A DNA stretch of 64,000 bases from Butyrivibrio sp. (GCA_015056495.1 SVGC01000004.1:85998-149997); one strand, 5' to 3'; counted from the stretch's first letter, positions 35,820-44,854 are shown. Notes: a model not told the origin generated them from the letters alone. Numbers and translations: made by a program.

Positions 35820-36650
35820 ATGCAAAAGGAAGATTTGTACAATATTAAAGAAGCTTTGACACATGCCGGTCAGTTCCATGCCGATGATGTCTTTTCAACA
35901 GCTTTTTTACAGATAGTTAATCCTGATATCAAGGTTAAACGTGTATTTGCCGTACCTGAAGACTACAATGGTCTTGTATATGATATCGGTTGGGGTGAAT
36001 ATGATCACCACCAGAAAGATAGAAAGGTTAGAGAAAACGGTATTCCATACGCTGCTTTTGGTCTTCTGTGGAATGCATTTGGTTCTCTTATCCTTGATGA
36101 AGAGGATGTAAAAGAATTTGATGAGAATTTTGTAATGGGACTGGATCTTTCTGATAATACAGGATCATTTAATCCTGTTTCTGAGGCTATTGGTGATTTC
36201 AATCCAACATGGATAGACAATGCTGATCCTGATGAATGTTTCTGGAAGGCTGTTGCAGTTGCCAAGGCAATCCTTACTGAGAAATTTAAACAGATCAAAG
36301 CCAACAGAGAAGCATATTATATCGTGCTTGAGCAGGTAAAAGCCTGTAATGGACCTATCCTTCAGCTTAAGGAATGTATTCCTTGGAAAGCTGCCGTAAA
36401 AAATACTGATATCATTTATGTTATATATGAATCCAACCGTGGCGGCTACAATATCCAGTGCGTCCGCAAAGACGGTGAAGAGGATGAAAAGAAGAGATTC
36501 CCTGAAGCATGGAGAGGCAAGTCTGCTGAAGAACTTGCAAGGATCACAGGAATACAGGGACTTAGATTCTGCCATAACTCAGGATTTTTATGTGCTGCAG
36601 AGACACTTGAAGATGCATGGAAAGTAGCACAGCTTGCTGTAGAGATTTGA
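35820..36650 (+). CDS. MYG1-family (UPF0160) predicted metal-dependent phosphoesterase
   Basis: The 276-residue protein has the MYG1 family motifs THAGQFHADDVFSTA (about 15-29) and YDIGWGEYDHHQKD (about 58-71), whose His/Asp residues resemble DHH phosphoesterase metal ligands. It ends with FCHNSGFLCAAETLEDA. The eukaryotic homologue is a 3'-5' RNA exonuclease; the bacterial role is unestablished. The AGCGAGG ribosome site is modest. It precedes the phosphofructokinase gene without a terminator. Confidence 0.88.
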   Translation: MQKEDLYNIKEALTHAGQFHADDVFSTAFLQIVNPDIKVKRVFAVPEDYNGLVYDIGWGEYDHHQKDRKVRENGIPYAAFGLLWNAFGSLILDEEDVKEFDENFVMGLDLSDNTGSFNPVSEAIGDFNPTWIDNADPDECFWKAVAVAKAILTEKFKQIKANREAYYIVLEQVKACNGPILQLKECIPWKAAVKNTDIIYVIYESNRGGYNIQCVRKDGEEDEKKRFPEAWRGKSAEELARITGIQGLRFCHNSGFLCAAETLEDAWKVAQLAVEI

Positions 36651-36725
36651 TTTATTTTTGGGGAAATGTATTGGGAAACATTTTAATTTAATCGGGCTTA
36701 TTTAGCCCTCTTTAAAGGAGAACTC

Positions 36726-38003
36726 ATGAGTAAACAAGTATTTAATTGCCTGGTTGCACAGTCAGGTGGACCTACAACAGCTATCAACGCTTCTCTTGCC
36801 GGAGTTATCAAGGCTGCAAGAGATTGCGAGGAAATTGGTACTATTTATGGTGCTATCAATGGTATACAGGGTGTTTTATCAAGAAATATAGTTGATATTG
36901 AAACACTTCTTGGAACTGATGATAAGAGCATTGAAATGCTTAAAATTTCACCATCCATGTATCTTGGTTCATGCAGATACAAGCTTGAGGATGTTGAAAC
37001 GGCAATTAATACTTTGATCCCTGAGTACGAAAGAATAGACGACTATACATGTATCTTTAACATACTTCATGAGTATGATATTAAGTATTTCTTTTATATT
37101 GGCGGTAATGATTCTATGGATACCGTCAAAAAACTCGGTGCTTATGGAAAGAGCATCGATTCTGATGTTAGATTTATTGGAATTCCAAAAACAATCGATA
37201 ATGATCTCCCTATAACTGATCACACACCCGGATATGGAAGTGCAGCAAGATATATCGCAACTTCTATGCTTGAAATGGCTTATGATACTTCAATTTATAG
37301 TACCAAGAGTGTTCTGATCGTAGAGATAATGGGTAGAGATGCAGGATGGCTTACAGCAGCCAGCAGTCTTGCAAGAACTGAATTTTCAGATGCACCTCAC
37401 CTTATCTATCTTCCTGAACGTAATTTCTCAGATGCACAGTTTTTAAGTGATCTTAGAGAAAAGATGAAGGATAGAGATCATGTTATAATAGCAGTGTCAG
37501 AAGGTATCCATTATCAGGATGGTACTTATGTAAGTGCAGCTGGCGCTGTAAAGGATCAGTTTGGTCATGCTATGCTTAGCGGTGCAGGCAAGTACCTGGC
37601 TAATCTTGTTCATAAAAAGATTGGTTGTAAAGTTCGTGCTGTTGAGCTTAATGTACTTCAGCGTTGTGCAGCTCATATGTCATCACTTACAGATCTTGAT
37701 GAGTCCTTCCAGCTTGGAAGTAAGGCGGTAGAAGTGGCTCTGTCAGGAAAGAGTGAGCTCATGACTACAGTTATCAGAGAAAAGACTAAGGATGGCTCAT
37801 ATGCTGTTTCCTATGGTACTTGTGATGTTAAAAAAGTTGCTAATCAGGAAAAGAAGGTTCCTGATAAGTGGATCAATGATGCAGGAAATGATGTTGAGAA
37901 AGAGTTTCTTGAGTATGCAAGACCTCTTATTCAGGGCGAGCCTGTCATCAGCTATAAGGATGGACTTCCAACCTATCTGTCAGTAAGACACCTGGGTGTT
38001 TAA
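36726..38003 (+). CDS. 6-phosphofructokinase, probably pyrophosphate-dependent
   Basis: This 425-residue PfkA-superfamily enzyme carries VAQSGGPTTAINASLAG at the N-terminus, YIGGNDSMDTVKKL (about 121), GIPKTIDNDLPITDHTPGYGSA (about 157-178) and MGRDAGWL. Asp in GGNDS and Lys in PKTIDND are the residues that usually mark PPi rather than ATP use, so PPi-dependence is likely. AAAGGAG lies upstream. It catalyses fructose 6-phosphate phosphorylation in glycolysis and is followed by a PfkB-type kinase. Confidence 0.9.
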   Translation: MSKQVFNCLVAQSGGPTTAINASLAGVIKAARDCEEIGTIYGAINGIQGVLSRNIVDIETLLGTDDKSIEMLKISPSMYLGSCRYKLEDVETAINTLIPEYERIDDYTCIFNILHEYDIKYFFYIGGNDSMDTVKKLGAYGKSIDSDVRFIGIPKTIDNDLPITDHTPGYGSAARYIATSMLEMAYDTSIYSTKSVLIVEIMGRDAGWLTAASSLARTEFSDAPHLIYLPERNFSDAQFLSDLREKMKDRDHVIIAVSEGIHYQDGTYVSAAGAVKDQFGHAMLSGAGKYLANLVHKKIGCKVRAVELNVLQRCAAHMSSLTDLDESFQLGSKAVEVALSGKSELMTTVIREKTKDGSYAVSYGTCDVKKVANQEKKVPDKWINDAGNDVEKEFLEYARPLIQGEPVISYKDGLPTYLSVRHLGV

Positions 38004-38057
38004 GCCATCACTTTGTTAATATTTTTGATTTTTTCTTATTATGAAAGGTTGTTATAT

Positions 38058-38990
38058 ATGGGAATTGTTGTTATAGGTGCTATTTTCGTTGATATTAAAG
38101 GATATCCTCTTATGCAATACATGCCAAATGGCCGTAATGTAGGAAGAGTCCTGCAGGTCCATGGCGGTGTCAGCAGAAATATTGCTGAGGATATTGCTAA
38201 TGTTGAGCTCAGACCTACATTTGTAAGCCTTGTAGATGAGAGTGGAATAGGTACTGACGTTGTAGAGAAATTAAAAAATCATAAGGTAAATACTGATTAT
38301 ATCAGGGTTACCAAGGATGGCCTTGGCTCATGGCTTGCTATTTTTGATAATTCCGGCGACGTAGTAGCATCAATTTCCAAAAGACCTGATCTGAGCGAGA
38401 TTGCCGATATCCTTGACGAGCATGGTGACGAGATCTTTAAGGATGCTGATAGTATAATCATAGAATTTGACCTTGAAAAAGAAATCCTCAAAAGAGTATT
38501 TGCATATGCTCAGAAATATAATAAAAAGGTTTATTCTGCCGTTTCCAATATGACTATTGCAGTTGAGAGACGAGATCTTTTAAAGAATACAGACTGTTTT
38601 GTATGTAATCAGCAGGAAGCCGGAATCTTTTTCTCAGACATCTATGATGACAAGACTCCTGAAGAAATGAGAGAGATCCTTGTCAATAAGATCAAGCTCG
38701 CTCAGATTCCAAAGATGGTTGTGACCATGGGCGATAAAGGATCAGTCTATGCGACTATGGATGGCGATTCCGGTTATGTAGAATCCAAGCGCGTTACAGT
38801 AATTGATACAACCGGAGCAGGTGATTCATTTTTTGCAGGTGTGGCTATGGGACTCACTTATGGCAAGACTCTAAGGGAGTCCTGCGAAATAGGAACAAGA
38901 CTTGCTGCTTCTGTTATTGCTACAAAAGAAAATGTATGTCCTAGATTCTTGCCAGAGGAATTTGAACTGGAAGTTCCTACAAAGGAATAA
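38058..38990 (+). CDS. PfkB/ribokinase-family carbohydrate kinase
   Basis: This 310-residue kinase starts at ATG 38058 (MGIVVIGAIFVDIKG) with AAAGG upstream; the longer frame has no ribosome site. The N-terminal GAIFVDIKGYP and VHGGVSRNIAEDIA bind sugar, and DTTGAGDSFFAGVAMG near residue 255 is the catalytic-base and anion-hole motif. Sugar specificity is not readable; pseudouridine or nucleoside-type substrates are possible given the N-terminal pattern. Confidence 0.88.
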   Translation: MGIVVIGAIFVDIKGYPLMQYMPNGRNVGRVLQVHGGVSRNIAEDIANVELRPTFVSLVDESGIGTDVVEKLKNHKVNTDYIRVTKDGLGSWLAIFDNSGDVVASISKRPDLSEIADILDEHGDEIFKDADSIIIEFDLEKEILKRVFAYAQKYNKKVYSAVSNMTIAVERRDLLKNTDCFVCNQQEAGIFFSDIYDDKTPEEMREILVNKIKLAQIPKMVVTMGDKGSVYATMDGDSGYVESKRVTVIDTTGAGDSFFAGVAMGLTYGKTLRESCEIGTRLAASVIATKENVCPRFLPEEFELEVPTKE

Positions 38991-39007
38991 ACTAGGGAGG
39001 GATTTTT

Positions 39008-39373
39008 ATGAGATTAAAAAAGTTGGATGACAATTTTACTGTATGTAAGGTCAAAGATATTTCAGAAGTAAATTTCGAACAGGATAACGTATTTCTGTCC
39101 AAAACTGCAGAAGAGCTGTCTCTCGTATGTCCTTCAGATACTGTTCCTTCCAATGTGATTGAAAGGGAAGATGGTTTTAAGGCCTTTAAGATTGATGGAA
39201 AACTTGATTTTTCACTTATAGGGATCCTTGCTCCTATTGCCAAGATACTGGCAGATAATACTATTGGAATATTTGTTGTATCTACATTTGATACAGACTA
39301 TATTCTTGTTAAGGAAGATAAGTTTGAGAGGGCATTATCGCTATTAAATAATGCTGGATATCAGATAGTTTAA
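39008..39373 (+). CDS. ACT-domain protein
   Basis: The 121-residue product resembles the CASTOR-type tandem ACT family, with FKAFKIDGKLDFSLIGILAPIAKILADN and FVVSTFDTDYILVKEDKFERALSLL. Such proteins bind amino acids as regulators. An AGGGAGG ribosome site precedes the ATG, 17 bases after the PfkB gene, so it is the last gene of that operon. The palindrome at 39380 follows. Confidence 0.85.
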   Translation: MRLKKLDDNFTVCKVKDISEVNFEQDNVFLSKTAEELSLVCPSDTVPSNVIEREDGFKAFKIDGKLDFSLIGILAPIAKILADNTIGIFVVSTFDTDYILVKEDKFERALSLLNNAGYQIV

Positions 39374-39379
39374 TATAGT

Positions 39380-39432
39380 GAGTCAGAGTGGACGTATCAA
39401 AATGAGTCATTTTGATACGTCCACTCTGACTC
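39380..39432. repeat. REP-like palindrome between convergent genes
   Basis: Perfect 26-base arms (39380-39405 and 39407-39432) surround a single G. The core GGACGTATCAAAATGA relates it to the palindromes at 13389 and 22565. It ends two bases before the degV stop and probably terminates transcription from both sides, although T-runs are absent. Confidence 0.85.
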
Positions 39433-39434
39433 CT

Positions 39435-40262
39435 TTAGCATTCACATCCGATTATGATCCCGCCGCGTTCGCCGTAGTAACTGCATAGACCACGGGCAGG
39501 GTAGATACAGAGATCTGTTTCAGGATACAGGTCTTTTATTTTTTGTCCTAATTTTTCAGCCAGTTCCTTGTTTTCTATATGACATATACGGAGTTTTCCG
39601 CCATGGAAGCCGGCTTTGGTCAATTCCTCTGTGAGCCTTGTGAGCACGTTGTTTATGCCACGACATTTGATCTGAGGCTCGATATCGCCTTTTTCGCTGG
39701 CTGTTCCTATTATGCTGATGTTTAATTTGGCTATCATTGAAGCAAGAACTTTGTTTACTCGGCCGTTTTGTGCAAAGTTATGGAGAGATTTAAAGGCAAA
39801 AAAGAGGCGGGTAGTTTTCTTATAATCCTCTACATATTTTGAAATCTCTTCAAAAGTCTTTCCTTCTTTTTTCCATTCAATTATTTTTTCCAGGATAAGT
39901 CTCATTTCTGGACCTGTTGAAAGAGTATCAACTACAAGGATCCTTGCTTGTGGGTGATCCTTTATATATTCCTCTTTTGCTGCGCAGGCGCTGTTGTAAG
40001 TACCGGAGATATTACTTGTAAGGGTTATTACATATATCTCATCACCGCCTTCGTAAGCTTGTAACCAGCTCTCTGTTGAAGGGCAGGAGGTGTAAGATCT
40101 GTCTTTGTAGGATAGAAGATATTCTATCATTTCGTGAACATCAAGTTCTTCATTATCTACAAAATCTCTTTCGGATGTGTATATTCTTAATGGAGCCACA
40201 GCTACATCTATTCCGTCATAGTTTATAGTGTCGCATGACGAATCGGTTACATATTTGATCAT
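39435..40262 (-). CDS. DegV-family fatty-acid-binding protein
   Basis: The 275-residue protein has the DegV opening ITDSSCD-type segment (VTDSSCDTINYDGIDVAVAPL), SCPSTESWLQAYEGGDEIYVITLTSNISGTYNSA and VVDTLSTGPEMRLIL. Family members (FakB) present fatty acids to the kinase FakA for incorporation into lipids. An AAAGGGGATG-type ribosome site precedes the start. It diverges from the TetR regulator. Confidence 0.92.
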   Translation of the reverse strand: MIKYVTDSSCDTINYDGIDVAVAPLRIYTSERDFVDNEELDVHEMIEYLLSYKDRSYTSCPSTESWLQAYEGGDEIYVITLTSNISGTYNSACAAKEEYIKDHPQARILVVDTLSTGPEMRLILEKIIEWKKEGKTFEEISKYVEDYKKTTRLFFAFKSLHNFAQNGRVNKVLASMIAKLNISIIGTASEKGDIEPQIKCRGINNVLTRLTEELTKAGFHGGKLRICHIENKELAEKLGQKIKDLYPETDLCIYPARGLCSYYGERGGIIIGCEC

Positions 40263-40450
40263 TGTATCATCCCCTTTTTCATACTTATTGTTCCGTTTGA
40301 AGCTCTGGAACAGTAATAGCTCCTCGTTTGGAAACTATAAACTATTGTAATTATGTGATATGGATTGTACAATTTACAAAATAGGCCTTTTTGTAAAGGT
40401 TGCGACTGATTTAAGGAAACTAATCACCAGATGAAGCGCGGAGGAGCATG

Positions 40451-40981
40451 ATGAAGATAAAAGACGTAAAGGTTAATCAGAAGTCTGAATTTACCAGAAG
40501 GTGCATTGGGGAAGCTGTTCTTAAGCTATTGGATAGTAATGATTTTTCTAAATTAAAGGTTTCTGAAATTGCAAAGAGGGCAGGGGTATCCAGAACTACC
40601 TTTTATCAGTATTACTCATCACCTTATTCAGTTCTGACGGATTATTTGAATATTATATTATCTGAGTATATTCTGTGTAGTGAGAATTTCTCAAATAACA
40701 GATATTTTGATCATTCTCATATTATTTTTTCTTTTAATTTTTTTGACAAATACGCGGATTACTTTTTGACATTATCCAGACATAAGCTCCACGCTATTAT
40801 GTTTGAGGAAATAAATGCTTTTGTTTTAAATCATATTTTTCCTGAAAAAGAAATAGCCAAATATAAGCTTTATGCCTATGCTGGAGCTCTGTTGAACACC
40901 TTTCTTAAGTGGGAAGAGGATGGTAAAAAAGAAGATCTGGAACAGATTGCCATTACTCTGGAATCTATCATAAAGAAATAA
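40451..40981 (+). CDS. TetR-family regulator
   Basis: The protein has 176 residues. The N-terminal helix-turn-helix is LKVSEIAKRAGVSRTTFYQYYSS (about 37-60). The C-terminal half is a helical ligand domain. Two adjacent ATGs exist (40448 and 40451); the second has better spacing to GGAGG. It diverges from degV, a common layout for TetR-controlled genes, so fatty-acid-related control of degV is possible. Confidence 0.85.
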   Translation: MKIKDVKVNQKSEFTRRCIGEAVLKLLDSNDFSKLKVSEIAKRAGVSRTTFYQYYSSPYSVLTDYLNIILSEYILCSENFSNNRYFDHSHIIFSFNFFDKYADYFLTLSRHKLHAIMFEEINAFVLNHIFPEKEIAKYKLYAYAGALLNTFLKWEEDGKKEDLEQIAITLESIIKK

Positions 40982-40982
40982 A

Positions 40983-41012
40983 AAGACTCATGGAATAGAA
41001 CCCATGAGTCTG
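40983..41012 (-). terminator. Terminator of the small minus-strand gene
   Basis: AGACTCATGG and CCATGAGTCT form a stem; on the minus strand it is followed by TTTTTATTT. It may also serve the TetR gene from the other side. Confidence 0.75.
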
Positions 41013-41056
41013 GTGATTTATAATACTTCAAAAAAGCTTATAAATTCAAGTTGTTA

Positions 41057-41200
41057 TTAAACAACCTTAAGATTTGATTTGAAATCATCAGTTTTAGCTT
41101 TTTCAACTTTCTTAGAAAAATCAGGTTTTGCAATCTTTTTTTCGTTTGCTTCTCTGATCTGTGCTGCTAAAACTTTCATTCCATAAGCCATCGCTGTCAT
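41057..41200 (-). CDS. Small lysine-rich protein, function unknown
   Basis: The product has 47 residues starting at the ATG after AGGGGGAAAAGAG. It is MTAMAYGMKVLAAQIREANEK followed by a Lys-rich tail ending NLKVV. Although short, it has its own strong ribosome site and terminator, which argues that it is real. No homologous family comes to mind. The N-terminal third is amphipathic. Confidence 0.55.
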   Translation of the reverse strand: MTAMAYGMKVLAAQIREANEKKIAKPDFSKKVEKAKTDDFKSNLKVV

Positions 41201-41439
41201 AATCTCTTTTCCCCCTCGATTCTGACTAATATGTCGTATTTTTATGCTACTTAAGCGAACATGTAAACTATAACACTTTATCATTAGAAAGTAAATATGA
41301 ATTTTTTGTGAAAGCGATTTCATTTAGCCTTTTTTCATGCGGGTTTCACGCCTTTTTTAATTGTTCATATTTGGAAACTAAAAATTGAAAATTGTTACAT
41401 TGATTGAAAATTAAGCATTTTTCGTTCTAAAAATTCATG

Positions 41440-41468
41440 TTGACATATACCCCTAGGGGGTATATTAT
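41440..41468 (+). promoter_or_regulatory. Copper operon promoter with embedded CsoR operator
   Basis: TTGACA (41440-41445), 17 bases, TATTAT (41463-41468). The spacer is filled by ATATACCCC-TAG-GGGGTATAT (41445-41465), the GC-rich palindrome with AT flanks typical of CsoR operators, so a bound repressor would block polymerase directly. Confidence 0.88.
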
Positions 41469-41514
41469 GACATTGAAAATTGATAAAAATTTTTTTTAAA
41501 AAAATGGAGAAATT

Positions 41515-41856
41515 ATGGCTAAAGAAAAATGTTGTCACTGTCATGATACTGATGAAAATGTTTCTGACCTTATGTCCGGCAGACATAAGGTGCGCTCAGA
41601 TAAGGAGTACAAGGATCTGATCAACAGACTTAGTCGTATTGAAGGGCAGATCCGTGGCATTAAGGGAATGCTTGAAAAGGATGCATATTGCCCTGATGTG
41701 CTTACTCAGGTTGCGGCTACAAAGTGCGCTCTTAACAGTTTTTCCAAGGTGCTTTTGGCTAGTCATATTAAGTCTTGCGTAAAAGAGGATATCAAGGAAG
41801 GCAATGACGAGACTCTTGATGAACTGGTGGAAACTATTCAGAAGTTGATGAAATGA
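41515..41856 (+). CDS. csoR: CsoR-family copper-sensing repressor
   Basis: This 113-residue all-helical repressor binds its operator until Cu(I) binds. Conserved positions include RLSRIEGQIRGIKGMLE, the sensor cysteine in DAYCPDVLTQVAA (C59-60 region) and HIKSC (His and Cys 28 residues on). The extra N-terminal CCHCH could also bind metal. It heads the operon csoR, membrane HMA protein, copA and lies directly after its own operator. Confidence 0.93.
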   Translation: MAKEKCCHCHDTDENVSDLMSGRHKVRSDKEYKDLINRLSRIEGQIRGIKGMLEKDAYCPDVLTQVAATKCALNSFSKVLLASHIKSCVKEDIKEGNDETLDELVETIQKLMK

Positions 41857-41880
41857 TTTTGATCAAAAAGGAGGAATCAG

Positions 41881-42243
41881 ATGGCAACAGCAATTGTTGT
41901 GGTGATCCTGATAGTGATCGCCTGTTTTTCGTTAAAAGGATTTTTAAGTCATATGAAGGGTGAAGGAGGCTGCTGTGGCGGCGGCACAGACCCGGTTGAG
42001 GAAGAGCCTGATAAGGAGCTGGATGGCGACATATTAGGAACAAAAGAAATCAATATAGAGGGAATGCATTGTAAACACTGCTACAATAGTGTTAAGCGTT
42101 CTCTAAATAAGCTTGATGGTGTTTCAGCTAAAGTGGATTTGTCTAAAAACAAAGCTATTGTATCTTTTACGAGGCAGGTAGAAGATGACGAACTGCGAAT
42201 GGCTGTAGAAAGACTTGATTATAAAGTCGTTTCAATTAAATAA
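41881..42243 (+). CDS. Membrane-anchored HMA-domain protein
   Basis: The 120-residue protein begins with a single transmembrane helix (TAIVVVILIVIACFSLKGFL), then a GGCCGGG cysteine patch near residue 31 and an acidic linker. A C-terminal HMA domain has the copper motif GMHCKHCYNSVKR (about 61-73). The N-terminal half resembles FeoB-associated Cys-rich proteins. It likely captures Cu(I) at the membrane for CopA. AAAAGGAGG precedes the ATG. Confidence 0.88.
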   Translation: MATAIVVVILIVIACFSLKGFLSHMKGEGGCCGGGTDPVEEEPDKELDGDILGTKEINIEGMHCKHCYNSVKRSLNKLDGVSAKVDLSKNKAIVSFTRQVEDDELRMAVERLDYKVVSIK

Positions 42244-42262
42244 CAGATAGGAAGGGCTTGAA

Positions 42263-44854
42263 ATGGAAAAATATGCAGTTACAGGAATGAGCTGCGCAGC
42301 TTGTCAGGCTAAAGTCGAGAAGGCTGTAAATAGTATAGATGGCGTAACTTCCTGCTCGGTTAGTTTACTTACTAATTCTATGGGTGTGGAAGGTAATGCT
42401 GCTCCTGATAAAATAATCAAAGCCATTGAAGATGCCGGGTATGGTGCATCTTTACTGGATGGAAAAAATAAAAGTTCAAGTAATAGCGTATCTGCACAGG
42501 AAGAGTTGCTGAAGGATAAGACTACACCTGTATTAAAGAAACGTTTACTTTCTTCTTTAGTATTTCTCATTGTACTTATGTATTTTTCAATGGGACATAT
42601 GATGTTTGGATGGCCGCTGCCTGCGTTTTTTGAAGGCAATCATGTGGCAATGGGACTTGTTCAGCTGATATTGTCCGCAATTGTCATGATCATAAATCAG
42701 AAATTCTTTATCAGCGGCTTCAAGAGTCTTTTTCACAAAGCTCCGAATATGGATACCCTTGTTGCGCTGGGTGCTACTGCATCATTTGTATATAGTACGG
42801 TATCTTTGTTTTTGATGACTGATGCAGTTGTAAAAGGTGATGAAGCTCTAGCTGCCAGCTACATGGATGAGTTTTATTTTGAATCTGCAGCTATGATACT
42901 TACGCTGATCACAGTTGGGAAGCTCTTAGAGTCGATATCAAAAGGCAGGACCACCAATGCTCTTAAGAGTCTGATGAAGCTATCTCCAAAGACTGCTACA
43001 GTAATACGTGATGACAGGGAAATAGAGGTTGCCATTGAAGATGTGAGCGTAGGCGATATCTTTGTTGTCAGACCGGGAGAAAATATACCCGTAGACGGTA
43101 TTGTTGTAGATGGTAACAGTGCAGTTAACGAAGCTGCTCTTACGGGAGAAAGCATCCCTGTTGATAAAGAGGTTGGAAGTACTGTAAGTGCAGCCACTTT
43201 GAATCAGTCAGGCTTTATCAAATGCAGGGCTACCCGCGTTGGTGAAGATACTACCTTGTCTCAGATCATACAGATGGTAAGTGACGCTGCAGCAACCAAG
43301 GCGCCTATTGCCAAGATTGCAGATACTGTATCAGGAATTTTTGTTCCTACTGTAATTGTCATTGCATTTATAACATTTATAATATGGCTGCTTGTGGGAC
43401 AGACCTTTGGTTATGCCCTTGCCAGAGCTATTTCCGTTCTGGTCATCAGCTGTCCATGTGCTCTTGGACTTGCTACACCTGTTGCTATTATGGTTGGCAA
43501 TGGTATGGGAGCAAAAAATGGAATCATGTTTAAGACAGCGGTATCTTTGGAAGAAACCGGAAAGATGCAGATTGTTGCACTTGATAAAACCGGAACTATT
43601 ACCGAAGGAAAACCAAAGGTAAGAAATATTATTCCATACGGAAATCTTTCAGAAAGAGAGCTCCTTGAGTATGCTGCAAGTCTTGAAAGTAAGAGTGAGC
43701 ATCCACTGGCTTCTGCCATTATGGAGCTTGCTGTTTCAGAGAATATACAGCTACTGGAAACAAGTCAATTTGAGGCTCTTCCAGGTAACGGCCTAAAAGC
43801 TCGCCTGTCAGATGATCCTGAAAGCTATATTTTTGGCGGAAATGCAGATTATATCTCTAAGATAATTCCTCTAACTGAGGACGTGAGAAGTCTTTCTGAA
43901 AAGCTTGCTCTTGATGGTAAGACACCGTTATTTTTTGCAAAAAAGGTCACGGATTCAGCAGAGCTATTAGGAATAATTGCAGTTGCTGATGTGATAAAAG
44001 CAGATAGTGCCAAGGCTATCAGTGAGATGAAAAAAATGGGTATCCATGTGGTAATGCTCACCGGTGATAATGAGAAAACTGCGAAAGCAATAGGTAAACA
44101 GGCTGGCGTGTCAGAAGTTATAGCTTCTGTAAGGCCTGAGGGAAAAGAAGAAATCATCAAAAAGTTGAAAAGCTATGGTAAGGTTGCCATGGTGGGTGAT
44201 GGAATAAACGATGCTCCTGCTCTTACAAGAGCTGATATGGGCATAGCAATTGGAGCTGGAACAGATGTGGCTATTGATGCTGCAGATGTTGTTCTGATGA
44301 AGAGTTCATTATTGGATGCGGCTGCTGCCATAAGGCTTAGCAGAGCAACTTTAAGAAATATACATGAGAATCTGTTTTGGGCATTCTTTTACAATGTAAT
44401 AGGAATCCCGCTTGCAGCAGGTGTTTATGTTCATTTATTTGGATGGACATTAAATCCAATGTTTGGCGCTGCTGCTATGAGTCTGAGTAGCTTTTGCGTT
44501 GTTTCAAATGCTCTGAGGCTCAACCTTTTCAAAATGTATGATCCTACAAGGGATAAAAGATTAAAGAAAGCTGTTGCATTAAATAATGAGAAGCTACTTG
44601 ATGAGCATCAAGAAAGTGAAAATTTAAACATGGAGGAAATAAAGATGAACAAAACTATTTCAATTGAAGGTATGATGTGTGAACACTGCGAGGCTAGTGT
44701 TAAGAAGGCTCTTGAAGCTATCGATGGAGTTAGCCAGGCAACAGTAAGCCACAAGGAAGGTACTGCAGTAGTAGCTCTTACTGGTGATGTAAGTGATGAC
44801 GTATTAAAAAATGCTGTAGAAGCAAAGGATTATAAGGTTACAGGAATCCAGTAA
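42263..44854 (+). CDS. copA: Copper-exporting P1B ATPase with N- and C-terminal HMA domains
   Basis: This 863-residue Cu(I) efflux pump has an N-terminal HMA (GMSCAACQAKVEK, residues 8-20), transmembrane CPC motif SCPCALGLATPVA (about 395), DKTGTIT (about 438), SEHPLA and GDGINDAP (about 645). After the last helices it carries a second HMA from residue 795 (GMMCEHCEASVKK), an unusual C-terminal position. A perfect internal ribosome site and in-frame ATG at 44645 precede that domain, as if a copZ gene had become fused. CsoR controls the operon. Confidence 0.94.
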   Translation: MEKYAVTGMSCAACQAKVEKAVNSIDGVTSCSVSLLTNSMGVEGNAAPDKIIKAIEDAGYGASLLDGKNKSSSNSVSAQEELLKDKTTPVLKKRLLSSLVFLIVLMYFSMGHMMFGWPLPAFFEGNHVAMGLVQLILSAIVMIINQKFFISGFKSLFHKAPNMDTLVALGATASFVYSTVSLFLMTDAVVKGDEALAASYMDEFYFESAAMILTLITVGKLLESISKGRTTNALKSLMKLSPKTATVIRDDREIEVAIEDVSVGDIFVVRPGENIPVDGIVVDGNSAVNEAALTGESIPVDKEVGSTVSAATLNQSGFIKCRATRVGEDTTLSQIIQMVSDAAATKAPIAKIADTVSGIFVPTVIVIAFITFIIWLLVGQTFGYALARAISVLVISCPCALGLATPVAIMVGNGMGAKNGIMFKTAVSLEETGKMQIVALDKTGTITEGKPKVRNIIPYGNLSERELLEYAASLESKSEHPLASAIMELAVSENIQLLETSQFEALPGNGLKARLSDDPESYIFGGNADYISKIIPLTEDVRSLSEKLALDGKTPLFFAKKVTDSAELLGIIAVADVIKADSAKAISEMKKMGIHVVMLTGDNEKTAKAIGKQAGVSEVIASVRPEGKEEIIKKLKSYGKVAMVGDGINDAPALTRADMGIAIGAGTDVAIDAADVVLMKSSLLDAAAAIRLSRATLRNIHENLFWAFFYNVIGIPLAAGVYVHLFGWTLNPMFGAAAMSLSSFCVVSNALRLNLFKMYDPTRDKRLKKAVALNNEKLLDEHQESENLNMEEIKMNKTISIEGMMCEHCEASVKKALEAIDGVSQATVSHKEGTAVVALTGDVSDDVLKNAVEAKDYKVTGIQ
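44645..44854 (+). CDS. copZ: Possible internal in-frame CopZ product from copA
   Basis: ATG 44645 lies in the copA frame, eight bases after GGAGG (44632-44636). Initiation here would give a free 69-residue HMA protein, MNKTISIEGMMCEHC onward, exactly the size and sequence type of the copper chaperone CopZ. It is either a relic of a separate copZ gene joined to copA or a genuine second product. Sequence alone cannot tell. Confidence 0.45.
   Translation: MNKTISIEGMMCEHCEASVKKALEAIDGVSQATVSHKEGTAVVALTGDVSDDVLKNAVEAKDYKVTGIQ

Noticed and set aside
40314..40450. Additional small gene or operator between degV and the TetR gene
   Set aside because: No convincing frame or clear palindrome was found in this AT-rich stretch.
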